Position numbers and translations under genes: made by a program
Assembly (NCBI GenBank): GCA_963805445.1
Contig: CAWDUI010000009.1
Coordinates: forward strand, 174,834 to 238,833
Direction: 5' to 3'
DNA: 64,000 nucleotides
DNA from: JAENVT01 sp963805445
Lineage (GTDB): Bacteria > Actinomycetota > Acidimicrobiia > Acidimicrobiales > Ilumatobacteraceae
Part shown: piece by piece, positions 49,398 to 60,181 of the stretch
Numbering within the stretch: the stretch's first letter is position 1
How the letters are laid out: each line of letters begins with the position of its first letter
Notes under the pieces: generated by a model
Told to the model about the DNA's origin: nothing
Databases searched by the model: none
The model's input: the letters and a program-made list of their open reading frames with translations, nothing else

Positions 49398-50473
49398 CGC
49401 GCGATCCTGACTCCGGCGAAGATCTGCCGGCGTTCGGGGAGGTCCCAGTTGCGGAAGTGGGGGGAGGCGACACGCGGGTGGGTGGCGCAGGAGCCGCCGC
49501 GCAGCACGCGGTAGCGGTCGCCGAAGAACACCTCGGAATACTCCCTGTACGGGTGAGCGACGAAACCCGGGTAGCCCGTGAACGGGCTCGCGGTCCACTC
49601 CCAGACCTCCCCGGTGCCGTCGACCTGGTCCCAGGTCGCCGCCTTCTCCCACTCGATCTCCGTCGGCAGCCGGGCATCGTGCGCGCGGGCAAAGGCGTCG
49701 GCCTCGAACCAGGAGACGTGGACGACCGGGCGCGTCCGGGCTCCCGGTCCGGGCGCTCGCACAGTGCGTGATGTCGTACTGCTCCTTCCACGCCCAGCCC
49801 TCGTCGGACCACCACTCGCGGCGTTGATAGCCGCCGCCCTCGGTGAACGTCAGCCAGGTGGCGTTGGTGACCGGCGTGCGGCCGATCGTGAAGCGCTGGG
49901 TGGAGGCGGTGTGGCGCGGGCGCTCGTTGTCGTAGGCGAAGCCGGTCGCCGGCCGCGCCGAGCGCGAACGGGCCCTCGGGGATCTCGACCATCTCCAGCC
50001 CGGTCGCCGCGCGCCGGCGCCGGGCCGGCTGAAGCTCGGCGGCTCCATCCCGGCCATCCGCATCGCCTGCAGCATCGTCTCGGTGTGCTGGAGCTCGTGG
50101 CGGATCACGAGCTCGTGCAGCGTCGCCGTCGGGCGGCGCCTCCAAGCGCGCGCTCGCGGACCGCCGCCATGTACTCGCGCAGCTCCTCGCCGCGCAGGAA
50201 CTCGCAGGTCGCCGCGCACGGCGCGCGGCGTCTCGAACGCGTCGTAGAGCGCGGCGAGGTCCTCGCGCAGCAGCTCGCGCCCGGCGAGCCGGTGGTTGAG
50301 CCAGAGGTCCTCGTAGGCGGCCATGTGCCCGAGATCCCACGCCAGCGGGCTCATGATCGGGTTCGGTGACCGCGGTCAGCTGCGTCCTCGTCGAGATGCG
50401 CGACGAGCCCGAACGTCCGGTCTCGCACCTCGCCCATCACTGCGTGCAACTCGTCCACCACCGCTTTGAACAT
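49394..50473 (-). CDS. egtB: Hercynine oxygenase EgtB (frameshifted)
   Basis: Iron-dependent sulfoxide synthase joining hercynine to gamma-glutamylcysteine or cysteine. ATG 50473 gives MFKAVVDELHAVMGEVRDRT. DinB-like domain: SPLAWDLGHMAAYEDLWLNH and the HELQHTETMLQAMRMAG iron ligands; FGE-sulfatase domain: YDNERPRHTASTQRFTIGRT, PVTNATWLTFTEGGGY, HVSWFEADAFARAHDARLP, GEVWEWTASPFTGYPGF, VLRGGSCATHPRVASPHFRN. About 360 residues once four indels are mended. No egtA, egtC or egtE in the window. Confidence 0.92.
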
Positions 50474-50629
50474 ACAGGTCACGTCTTGCGACACTGTGAA
50501 CCGTTACGCGGCCAAGAACTGTCCTGAACCGACCCAGTCGTTTGGTCCCCGGGCGCAGGCGCGCCGCGCCAGGCGCTGGTCGGGAGCCCGGTGACCGGGT
50601 CGTCAAGTTGGCGCATCAGCGCTAAGGGC

Positions 50630-51619
50630 TCAGATCAGGCGGCCGAACCAGCGCAGCGAGAGGCTGCCGGCGGCGATCAGCAGGAAGATCGCGCCGCCGG
50701 CGAACGCCGCGGTGACCTCGCGCTTCTCGCTGCGCGAGGAGAGCCGCGTGCCGAGCCTGGCGTAGATCGACTTGAGCTTGTCGCTCTCGGTCGCGGTGAA
50801 GGACTTGCCGCCGGAGACCTGCGCGATCTCCTTGAGCGTCTCGGTGTCCGGCGGCACCTGCATGCGCTGGAGGAAGCCGAACGGGTCGCGCAGCTGGACC
50901 TCGCCGCCGGGCGTGCCGAGCGCGATCGTGAAGATCGGGATGTGGAGCGACTTGGCCTCGCGCGCGACGTCGACGGGGTCGACGCGTGCCCGGCGTGTTC
51001 TTGCCGTCGGAGAGCAGCACGATCACCGACGGGCAGCCGGCGCGTGCCGGTGCCCGTTCGCGTTCGGGACCGGCGTCCGCGCGGCCAGACCAGGCCGCGC
51101 TCGAGCCCGGTCGCCCATCGCCGTGCCGCCCTCGGCCTGCAGCTGGTCGAGCGCGGCCTTGATCTGCGAGCGGTCGGTGGTCGGCGCGACGCGCTGCTCG
51201 GCGTAGTCGGCTGAACGAGATCAGCCCGAGCCGGAAGCTCGCGGGCACCTTGTCGGTGAGCGTCTTGGCCGCGTCGACGGCGGCGGTCAGGCGGTCGGGG
51301 TGCGACGTCTGTGGCGTTCATCGAGCCGCGATGATGTCCGTGACCATGATCACGTTCGCCGCCCGCTGCGGCGCGGCGACCGTCCGCTGCGGCCGCGCCA
51401 GCGCGACGATCAGCGCGCACAGCGCGAGCAACAGCAGCAGCGGCGGCAGGTGGCGCCGCAAACCGGGGCTGGCGCGGCGACGAGGTTGGGCAGCAGCGCC
51501 GGGTTCGCCCACGCCGCCGACTCGCGCGGCGCCGGCGCACTGCAACGCGCCGTAGGCCAGCAGCGCCAGCGGCAGCGAGGATGAACGCCGGCGAGCAGGC
51601 GGGCTCGCGCGAAGCTCAT
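50630..51619 (-). CDS. VWA-domain membrane protein 2 (BatA-like, frameshifted)
   Basis: About 330 residues from ATG 51619 (MSFARARLLAG). Helix LLLLLALCALIVALARPQRT, then VWA domain with MIDAS motif DISGSM-like (VIMVTDI...MNATDVAPDRL), SFRLGLISFS, ALDQLQAEGGTAMGDGLERG, VIVLLSDGKNTPG, IFTIALGTPGGEV and a C-terminal helix AAFAGGAIFLLIAAGSLSLR. Last gene of the MoxR operon. Paralogue of the VWA protein at 52619-53648. Confidence 0.8.
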
Positions 51620-51631
51620 CCGCGGCCGCTC

Positions 51632-52622
51632 TCATGCGGTTCGGCGACGGCGGCGCGCGCGGGCGCTCCCGACGCAGGGCGGCCTCGCTGCGGCGCAGAT
51701 GGCCGGCGAAGGTCGCGCAGCCAGTCGCCGGCGGTCGACAGCACGAGCGTGGTCGGCGCCCGCGCGGCGCAGCGCGTGCGCGCGACGTCGTCGCGCTCGG
51801 CGGCGGCGGCGGCGGCGAAGCGGTCGCGCACCTTGCGCTGGCGCGTGTCGACGTGGATCTGGCGGCCGGTCTCGGGGTCGACGAGCCAGAGGTCGCCCAG
51901 CGGCGACGAGCTCCTGCTCGCGCGGGTCGACGGATCTCCACCGCGAGCACGCCGTGGCGGGCGCGCAGGCGGCGCAGCGGCTGCTCCCAGTCGCGCTCGC
52001 CGCGGAAGTCGCGACGACCACCACGACCAGCCCGCGCTGCGCGGCCGACCGCCGCCGCGCCGCTGAGCGCCGTCGCCGAGCGAGGTCGCGCCGGTGCCCT
52101 CGGGCGCCGCGCTCGCGGCGCAGCTCGGTCAGCAGCGCCAGCAGCCCGAGCCGGCCCTGGCGCGGGCGCAGGATGCGCGGCTCGCCGCCGCCGAACGCCA
52201 GCGACGCCGAGCCGGTTGCCGCGGCGCGTGGCGACGTGGCCGACGGCCAGCGCGACGCCCTCGGCGACGTCGGCCTTGCGGCGGTCGGCGGTGCCGAAGC
52301 GTCATCGAGGCCGACACGTCGAGGACCAGCCACGTCGTCAGCGCCCGCTCGCCGACGTGCACGCGCACGTGCGGCTCGCTGCAGGCGCGCGGTGACGTTC
52401 CAGTCGATGTGGCGCACGTCGTCGCCCGGGAAGTACGGGCGGATCATCGCCAGCTCGGTGCCCTGCGCCGACCTGCGGCGTCAGGTGCTCGCCCGGCACG
52501 AGGCTCTCGATCGCGCCGCATCACCGCGAGATCGAGCGAGCGCAGGACCGCGGGCGGGACGGGCCCGGGCCCGGGCTCGGACGACGAGCGCTCGGGCGCG
52601 GGCGGGACGAGTCTCGCCTCAC
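51632..52622 (-). CDS. DUF58 protein (frameshifted)
   Basis: About 330 residues from GTG 52622 overlapping the previous stop (GTGA). DUF58 signature FPGDDVRHIDWNVTARL preceded by LVPGEHLTPQVGAGTELAMI; then a VWA-like fold (ALTTWLVLDVSASMTF, LLALLTELRRERG) and LLAVEIRDPREQEL-type segment. Usually works with a MoxR ATPase in assembling or activating an envelope complex. Confidence 0.78.
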
Positions 52623-53648
52623 GGCAGCCTCCCGCCGCGCGCGAGCCCGAGCCGGCGCCGGCCAGCAGCAGCACGAGCGCGCCGCCGGCGAACGCCGACG
52701 TGACCTGCTGCTTCTCCTTCTTGGTCGTGAGCCGCGTGCCGAGGTTCGGTAGACCGCGCTGCAGCCGCTGCGCGTCGGCGGCTGGAGAAGAACGGCCGCC
52801 GGTGTCGCGCGCGATGTCCTGCAGCGTCAGCGGGTCCGGCGGGACCTTCTCGGTGCTGTGCACCGCGCCGTCGCTTCGTGTCGGTGCGCGAGCGTGCCGT
52901 TCTGCGTGCCGAGGGCGACCGTGTAGACCGGGATCTTGTACTTCTTGCGTGTCCTGCGCGACGTCGATCGGGTCCTCGCCGCGGTGCTCGCGCCGTCGGA
53001 GAGCAGGACGATCGCCGCCGGCAGCCGTGCGCGACCCGCCGAGCCCGTCCGGCACCGGCGCGCGGGCGCGTCTGCACCGCGAGGTCGAGCGCCGTCACCC
53101 ATCGCCGTCGCCGCCATGACCTGCAGCGAGTCGATCGCGGCCTTCACCGCGCGCCTTGTCGGTGGTCGGCTCGACGAGCTGCGGAGCGGTGGTGCCGAAG
53201 CTGATCAGCGCCGAGCCGGAAGTCCGCGGGACGCTTGTCCGCGAACGTGCTTGCCCGCGCAGCTTGGCGGCGGCCAGCCGGGTCGGCTGCGACGTCGTTG
53301 GCGAGCATCGAGCCCGACGTGTCGGTGGCGCAGCATCACCGTCGCCTCGTGCCGCTCGGCCGCCACCGTGCGCTGCGGCCGCGCGAGCGCGACCAGCAGC
53401 GCGGCGAGCGCCAGCAGCGCGAGCAGCGCCGGCATGTGGCGGCTCCACGAGCGCGCCGGCGCCACGAGGCCAGCAGGTCGACGTTCGTGTAGCGGACGGC
53501 ATAGCGCCGCCGCCGCCGCTGCGCCAGGACGTAGGCGACCGCGCGAGCGGGACGAGCGCCAGCAGCCCAGCAGCAGCGGCGCTTGGAACTCACGGGCGAC
53601 CAGCGCCGAGCCTGGGCGAGAGTGCGAGTTGGCGGTCGCTTGGAGCAT
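52619..53648 (-). CDS. VWA-domain membrane protein 1 (BatA-like, frameshifted)
   Basis: About 340 residues; ATG 53648 is 14 bases after the MoxR stop, though the family usually starts near REFQAPLLLGLLAL. Helices AREFQAPLLLG.. and MPALLALLALAALLVALARP, VWA domain with AIVLLSDGASTAA, KIPVYTVALGTQNGTL, VPPDPLTLQDIARDTGGRS, and a terminal helix TSAFAGGALVLLLAGAG. Same layout as VWA protein 2, so the operon carries a duplicated pair around DUF58. Confidence 0.78.
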
Positions 53649-53662
53649 CGCTTCGCGGATAC

Positions 53663-54701
<1,039 letters not shown>

Positions 54702-54725
54702 GGCAGTCTCCTGGTCTCCGTTGTC

Positions 54726-55852
54726 CTAGCTCGGCTGCTGGCCTTGTCGGGCGCTCCCGAGCGTCACGGTCAGGGTACGCCGGTTGCCGCCGCGCTCCAC
54801 GGTCACTCGGCCTGTGTCGTTCGGGCTGCCGCGTGGTCACGGCCGAGCGGACACGTCGTCGGAGCACGTGAACCGCCGTGCTCGTCGATCTCGACGATCT
54901 TGTCGCCCTGCGCAGGCCCGCCTTGGCGGCCGGGCCGTTGGCGACGACGGCGCCGACCACGCGCGCCGGCCTCGGTCGGTTCGTCGTGGCGTTCGGATGC
55001 CCAGGTAGGCCGCGGTGGATCTTGCCGCCGTTCTGGATCGCGGCACGACCAACTTGATCGTGGCGACCGGGACGGCGAAGCCGACGCCGGAGTTCGAGTC
55101 GCTGCGCCTTGGTCTGGATCTGCGAGTTGACGCCGATCACCTGGCCGTGCGCGTCGAGCAGCGGGCCGCCGGAGTTGCCGGGGTTGATCGCCGCGTCGGT
55201 CTGCACCGCGTCGGAGATCGGGAAGCCGTTGGGCGACGTGATCGTGCGCCCGAGCGCGGAGACGATGCCGCTCGTGACCGTGCCCTCGAGCCCGAACGGC
55301 GAGCCGATGGCGATCGCCTGGTCGCCCGGGCGCGAGCGTCGTGCGAGTCGCCGAGCGTGCAGCGGCTTGATGCCGCCGGATGACCTTGCGGGTCGATCTT
55401 CAGCACGGCGAGGTCGGAGCGACGGGTCGGTGCCGACGAGCTGTGGCGATGATCGGCGTCGTCGTCGGCGCCGAAGCGCACGCGTGTAACGTCGTTGGCG
55501 TCCTGCGACCACGTGGTCGTTGGTGACGATGTGGCCTGGGTGTCGATGACGAAGCCGGAGCCGGAGGCGGCGTGGCCGCCGCCGCTGCGCTGCCGTTGAA
55601 GAAGCCGCCGCCGCCCGACTGCGTGGATTCGACAAAGACGACGCCGGGCGAGACGCGCCTGTAGATCTCCGAGACGTCCGTGGGCTTGGCGTGAGGAGGA
55701 GGGAGAGCGGCCGTCGGCGGGAGCGGTCGGCGCGGCGGTCTGCGACGGCCGTGGTGCGCGGTGTCGTCGTCGATGACACCGGCGAGCGCGAGCACGCCGA
55801 CGACGAGACCGACTGAGACAGCGCCGCCGAAGAAGGAGACGAGGGAGCGCAT
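54726..55852 (-). CDS. HtrA/DegP-type serine protease with PDZ domain (multiply frameshifted)
   Basis: About 370 residues from ATG 55852. One membrane anchor (SFFGGAVSVGLVVGVLALAG), then a trypsin-like domain with the triad in HIVTNDHVVAG (His), SDLAVLKIDPQG (Asp) and AAINPGNSGGPLLDAHGQVI (Ser), followed by GVVGAVVANGPAAKAGL of a PDZ domain. Envelope protein quality control. Divergent from the two-component system at 55943. Confidence 0.87.
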
Positions 55853-55942
55853 AGCCCTCGCATGAGAGCGCGAGTCGTTGAAAACTGTGTAAGAGAGCCG
55901 ACGCGTCTTCGCAGACTCTTATCTTCTCTTCCGATGCTTTAT

Positions 55943-56635
55943 ATGACACGAATGACACGCGTGCTGATCGTTGACGACGAGCCCGCGGTGCGGGCCGCGC
56001 TCGATCGCGCACTGCGCCTGGACGGGTACGAGGTGCAGTTGGCCGCCGACGGCGCCGAGGCGCTGGACCGGATCGCCGAGCGCGCCTGGACGCCGTCGTG
56101 CTCGACGTGGCGATGCCGGGGATCGACGGCCTGGAGGTCTGCCGGCGGCTGCGCGAGGCGGGCGATCGCACGCCGGTGCTGATGCTCACCGCCCGCGACG
56201 CGGTCGACGACCGGGTCGCCGGGCTGGACGCCGGCGCGGACGACTACCTGGTCAAGCCGTTCGCGCTGAAGGAGCTCAAGGCGCGCCTGCGCGCGCTGCT
56301 GCGGCGCGCCGAGCGGCGCCGGCGGACGCCGACGGCCAGCTGCTGCGCTTCGCCGACCTGACGCTCGACCGCGGGGCGTGGGAGGTCGCGCCGCGGCGCC
56401 CGCAGCCTCGAGCTCTCGCGCACCGAGTTCCAGCTGCTGGCGATGTTCCTCGAGCATCCGCGCCAGGTCTTGACCCGCTCGCAGATCTTCGAGCGCGTGT
56501 GGGGCTACGACTTCGGGTCGAGCCTCGAACTCGCTCGGCGTCTACATGGGCTACCTGCGCCGCAAGACCGAGGAGGACGGCGAGCCGCGGCTGCTGCACA
56601 CGGTCCGCGGCGTCGGTTACGTCCTGCGGGACTGA
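55943..56635 (+). CDS. OmpR-family response regulator (frameshifted)
   Basis: ATG 55943 or 55952. RVLIVDDEPAVRAALDRALR, phosphoacceptor region AVVLDVAMPGIDGLEVCRRL, LTARDAVDDRVAGLDAGADD, VKPFALKELKARLRALLRR; DNA-binding domain LSRTEFQLLAMFLEHPRQVL, FERVWGYDFGSS, RLLHTVRGVGYVLRD. Three indels. Its final A is the first base of the kinase ATG. Divergent from htrA, which it may regulate as envelope-stress systems often do. Confidence 0.87.
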
Positions 56636-57525
56636 TGCTCCGCTCCCTGCCCCTGCGCCGCCGGATGACGGTCGCCGTGGCGATCGCGGTGGCGATCGCG
56701 GTCGTGCTCGCGTCGACCGCGGCGTACTTCGCGGTGCGCGGGGAGCTGCGCACGGAGGTCGACGATGCGCTGACCGATCAGCCGCTCGCCTGCCAGGGAG
56801 CTCAGCCGCCGTTCCGCGGGCCGCCGCCGCGGCTTCGGGCCGCTGTCCGCCCGCCGCGGCGGGCCGAACGCCGTACATGCAGCTGATCGACTCCGGCGAC
56901 GGGGTGCGGGTGATCGGCACCGAGCAGGTGGAGCTGCCGGTCGCCGCCCATGCGCGTGCGGTGGCCGCCGGGTCGTCCCAGGAGTTCTTCAGCGACGAGC
57001 GCGTGGCCGGCACGCGCGTGCGGGTGCTGACCGTGCCGCTGGACGACGGGCTCGCGGTCGAGCTCGGTCGGTCTCTGGAGCCCGCCGACTCGGTGCTGCG
57101 GCGGCTGCGCTGGATTCTCGTGCTGGTCTGCCTCGGCGGCGTGGCGCTGGCGGTCGCACTCGGCCGGCTGGTCTCGCGCAACGTCGTCGCGCCGATCGCC
57201 CACGTCTCCGAGGCCGCGCGCCACATCGCCGAGACCGAGGACCTCGGCCGGCGGCTCGAGGTCGAGACCCAGGACGAGGTCGGCGAGCTCGCCACCCACT
57301 TCAACGCGATGCTCGAGACGCTGGAGCGCTCGATCGCCTCCCAGCGCCAGCTCGTCGCCGACGCCTCGCACGAGCTGCGGACGCCGATCACCTCGCTGCG
57401 CACGAACATCGAGGTGCTGGCCGACGCCGAGGCGCTCCCGCCGGACGAGCGCGCGCGGCTGCTGGCCGACGTCGAGGAGCAGATCACCGAGCTCGGGATG
57501 CTCGTCGCCGACCTGATCGAGCCTC
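56635..57525 (+). CDS. Sensor histidine kinase, truncated at the seam
   Basis: ATG 56635. First helix VAVAIAVAIAVVLASTAAYF, sensor domain with SGDGVRVIGTEQVELPVAAH, second helix WILVLVCLGGVALAVALGRL, HAMP, then H-box VADASHELRTPITSLRTNIE. Sequence continues to MLVADLIE and is then lost; the whole catalytic ATPase domain (about 120 residues) is missing and replaced by unrelated sequence on the opposite strand. Confidence 0.85.
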
Positions 57526-57560
57526 CAGATGGCTTCGCCTTCCCCAAGCCGAACGCCTAC
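57515..57560. other. Seam between block B and block C
   Basis: The kinase stops after its dimerisation helix, and within a few bases an oppositely oriented NTF2-like gene begins, itself without its C-terminus. Two unrelated genes broken at one point with no transposase or repeat suggests an assembly join; G+C drops visibly beyond it. Confidence 0.6.
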
Positions 57561-57892
57561 CACAGGTGCGCATGGTGATGGGCGCCTGCCGACCGTGGCC
57601 TCGAAGGCGGAGCTCGATATAGACGACGTCGCCGTCGGCCGCCCAGTTCTCGACGGTTCCGTGCAGGTCGGGGACGAGGTCGAAGAGGGGCCCGGCCAGT
57701 ACTCCTCGCGGAAAGCTCCTCCCTGCCGACGATCGGCCGGATCGACGGCTGGATCATCCGGATCTCCGGTGCGAGATGGGGCTCGAAGTGGTCGGCGAAG
57801 GTGTCGGGCGTCGACGGGGGTGGCCCAGCCCTCCGTGCGGGTACGTCGGACCATGCCTTAGCCGCCGTCCCGTTCTCGGTCGCTGTGACCAT
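57550..57892 (-). CDS. NTF2/SnoaL-like protein, 3' end lost at the seam
   Basis: ATG 57892 gives MVTATENGTAAKAWSDVPAR, then TFADHFEPHLAPEIRMIQPS and, in a second frame, AFREEYWPGPSS with DLHGTVENWAADGD-like sequence in a third. This matches the cone-shaped alpha-beta fold of SnoaL-type proteins (ligand binding, sometimes isomerase or hydrolase). Overlaps the upstream paralogue by one base. Frameshifts prevent an exact reading. Confidence 0.55.
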
Positions 57893-58344
57893 CACTGGCC
57901 TCCCGAGGCTGGCGCTGCACGCCAGCGAATCCATGTAGGTGGGTGCTTGCTCGCGACGAGCGGCCGTCGCGGACCTCGATCACGTCGACGATGAACCTCC
58001 ACCCGGAGCTTTGCCGCTCCTCTGCCGAAGGATTCCCCCTCGAACTCCATCGCCTGCTCGACGGTGCCGCTGATCGTCGACTCCAGTACCCAATGGTCCT
58101 CGCCCACATGCAGCGCCCGCTCGGCGAACTCGATGTCGGGCATCATCGCGATGTAGGCGGCGAAGGCCTCGCGGACTGCCTTCCTTGCCCTCGGCCGGGG
58201 GAGACCCGGCGGCGTGGGCGACGAAGACGCAGTCGCCGGCGTGCAGGTCCATGATCGCGTCGAGGTCCTCGGCGGTTCCAGGCCTCGCCATAGCGGTGGA
58301 GCGAGATCCGGATCGCTCGTGCTCGCATCGGTTGCGGTCGTCAT
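57892..58344 (-). CDS. NTF2/SnoaL-like protein (frameshifted)
   Basis: About 150 residues from ATG 58344 (MTTATDASTSDPDLAPPLWR). TAEDLDAIMDLHAGDCVFVA, VREAFAAYIAMMPDIEFAER, LHVGEDHWVLESTISGTVEQ and RFIVDVIEVRDGR are typical of the SnoaL-like fold. First gene of a two-gene unit with a paralogue; upstream lie two TACAGnCTGTA-type palindromes and a TTGACA element. Confidence 0.65.
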   Translation of the reverse strand: MTTATDASTSDPDLAPPLWRGLEPPRTSTRSWTCTPATASSSPTPPGLPRPRARKAVREAFAAYIAMMPDIEFAERALHVGEDHWVLESTISGTVEQAMEFEGESFGRGAAKLRVEVHRRRDRGPRRPLVASKHPPTWIRWRAAPASGGQ

Positions 58345-58374
58345 CCGGGCATCCCTCCTCGGGACCGCTTTCGA

Positions 58375-58410
58375 TACAGGCTGTACGCACATCTGACCTG
58401 ACAGTCTGTA
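58375..58410 (-). promoter_or_regulatory. Paired TACAGnCTGTA operators with TTGACA
   Basis: TACAGGCTGTA at 58375-58385 is a perfect 5-1-5 palindrome; GACAGTCTGTA at 58400-58410 is a near copy 25 bases away. TTGACA (minus strand, 58416-58411) borders the second. The layout fits a TetR- or GntR-type repressor for the NTF2-like genes; no regulator gene is adjacent. Confidence 0.4.
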
Positions 58411-58497
58411 TGTCAACGTGAGTGGACGCACACAGCGGGGCCTCGGCTCCGAGTGGCTCGCAGCCGTGTTCCTGGGCCCTGGCTAGACTTGAATGCG

Positions 58498-58720
58498 ATG
58501 AAGACAGACATCCATCCCGTAACAATGTCCCTCGTATGTCCATTGCTCGCGCGGCAACTGACTTTTGAAGAAACGCGAGCTCCACTGAGGGCCGAGCTTC
58601 ACGTGGAGCATCTGTCCGCAGCGCCACCCCTTCTATACGGGCAAGCAGAAGCTGGTTGACACCGGCGGCCGGGTCGAGCGGTTCCTTTGTTGCCGGGCCG
58701 CCAAGCGGCGCCCCGTTGAA
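58498..58720 (+). CDS. rpmE: 50S ribosomal protein L31 (heavily frameshifted)
   Basis: ATG 58498. MKTDIHPVTMSLVC, then AELHVE, HPFYTGKQKLVDTGGRVERF from three frames are diagnostic of L31 (the zinc-type CxxC...CxxC form is blurred by indels: CP and CPQRHPF remain). The end is unclear because of errors after 58680; an Ala/Lys-rich extension (AAKRRPVEAP) seems present. Followed directly by a DUF1385 gene, a common arrangement in this phylum. Confidence 0.75.
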
Positions 58721-58789
58721 GCACCGCCCGCGTCTATCGCTGAACGGATCGCGGCCGCAGGCCGCAGGAGCCCTACGGGGCCGCCCGGT

Positions 58790-59745
58790 CCGAGCGGATG
58801 CCGACGGCAAGCCCGTCGCGGTCGGCGATGCGCCGGTCGGCGGCCAGGCCGTGCTCGAGGGAGTGATGACGCGCGGCGTTCGACCCGCTCGGTCGCCTGC
58901 CGCAAGCCCGAGGGGGGACATCCAGGTCACGTCCGAGCCGGACACCGTCTCCTGGGCCAAGCGCAGCCGGATCCTGCGGATCCCGGTCATCCGCGGCGTG
59001 GTCGCGCTGGCGGAACGCTCAAGATCCGGCTTCAAGGCGCTGGCGAATCGGCGAACGCCCAGCTCGCGGAGGGCGAGGAAGAGGAGGAGATCGGCGGGTT
59101 CACCGGGGGCTGACCATCTTCTTCTCGCTGCTGCTCGCCGTCGGCCTGTTCTTCTGGTCATCCCGGTGGGGCCGCCACGCAGCCTGATCAAGGACCAGCT
59201 CCGGCTCTCCCATCCTCTTCTGGCTCGTTCGAGGGCGGTGGCGCACTGCGGCTTCATCGGCTACCTGGCTTCTATCAGCAAGATCCGGACCTGCGGCGCG
59301 TGTTCCAGTACCACGGCGCCGAGCACAAGACGATCTCCTGCTTCGAGGCCGGTGACGAGCTCGTTCCCGCCGGCGCCGCCGAGTACTCGCGCCTTCACCC
59401 GCGCTGCGGCACCAGCTTCCTCCTATCGCTGATGGTGCTCTGTGATCTTCGTCTTCGCCCCGATCGGGCTGCCGCCTGGTACTGGCTGGTCGCCTCGCGG
59501 ACCTCGGATCCCGCTATCGCCGCTCTTTCCGACGAGGTGACAAGTGGGCCGGCAAGCACCGCAACAAGCGCTGGGTATGCGCCGTGATGTGGCCGGGCCT
59601 GATGCTCCAGAACCCTATGACCGCACGCGAGCCGGGACCACGACCAGCTCGGAGGCCGGCGATTCGTCCCTGAAGGCGAGTACTCGAGGTCGAGGACCCC
59701 TACGAGGCGAAACGCGATCAGCCGATCGAGATCGTCGCTAGGTAA
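58790..59745 (+). CDS. DUF1385 (YqhQ-family) membrane protein (heavily frameshifted)
   Basis: About 315 residues. KPVAVGDAPVGGQAVLEGVM is the family signature; then VTSEPDTVSWAKRSRILRIP, VIRGVVALAE, KALA..., LTIFFSLLLAVGLFFVIPV, FQYHGAEHKTISCFEAGDEL (conserved HGAEHK), SRLHPRCGTSFLLSLMVL, and the tail EDPYEAKRDQPIEIVAR ending TAA 59743-59745. At least eight indels. Function not established; neighbours rpmE in many genomes. Confidence 0.8.
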
Positions 59746-59781
59746 GAACAACCTCCCACCGCCGAGCTTACCTGCGGTCCA

Positions 59782-60012
59782 GTGGCGCCTGGCGACCACG
59801 GCGGCGGTGAACTCAAGGTCCACATCGACAGGGATGCCTGCCTCGCCTACGGCGACTGCGCCGAGCTCGCGCCCGAGGCGTTCGAGGTCGACTACACCGC
59901 CCATCTGGTCGGCAGCGCGCCGCTGCGCAAGATGGTCGACGCGGCTCGGGCCTGCCCCTCGGCGGCGATCACCCTGATCGACGCCGAGACCGGCGAGCAG
60001 ATCGCGCCCTAG
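59782..60012 (+). CDS. Single-cluster ferredoxin
   Basis: 76 residues from GTG 59782. LKVHIDRDACLAYGDCAELA, PEAFEVD and ARACPSAAITLID give the Cx5C...CP ligand pattern of bacterial [3Fe-4S]/[4Fe-4S] ferredoxins that feed P450s and related oxidoreductases. Frame intact. No P450 gene is in view; the nearest redox genes are ApbE and the ferric-reductase-like protein. Confidence 0.85.
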   Translation: MAPGDHGGGELKVHIDRDACLAYGDCAELAPEAFEVDYTAHLVGSAPLRKMVDAARACPSAAITLIDAETGEQIAP

Positions 60013-60013
60013 C

Positions 60014-60181
60014 GGCCACGAGTCCGCTCCACTCTGGAGCGGAGGGCGAAGCCCGGAGCGACTTATGCGGGGCGGACGCTGTGGCCGCGACCTGATGGGC
60101 CACGAGTCCGCTCCACTCTGGAGCGGAGGGCGAAGCCCGGAGCGACTTATGCGGGGCGGACGCTGTGGCCGCGACCTGATG
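60014..60181. repeat. 84-bp perfect tandem duplication
   Basis: Copy 1 at 60014-60097 and copy 2 at 60098-60181 are identical, each starting GGCCACGAGTCCGC and ending GCGACCTGATG. Copy 2 includes the stop codon and last codons (SVRPA) of the convergent kinase gene, so the duplication took in the tail of that gene together with the intergenic hairpin. Confidence 0.9.
60023..60043. terminator. Hairpin in repeat copy 1 (bidirectional terminator-like)
   Basis: TCCGCTCC / GGAGCGGA, perfect 8-base stem with loop ACTCT, repeated at 60107-60127 in copy 2. It lies between the convergent ends of the ferredoxin and kinase genes. No T tract follows on either strand, so termination efficiency is uncertain. 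Confidence 0.4.

Noticed and set aside
60023..60127. Rho-independent terminators in the 84-bp repeats
   Set aside because: The stem-loops are perfect but lack a T tract on either strand, so I list the structure as terminator-like only.
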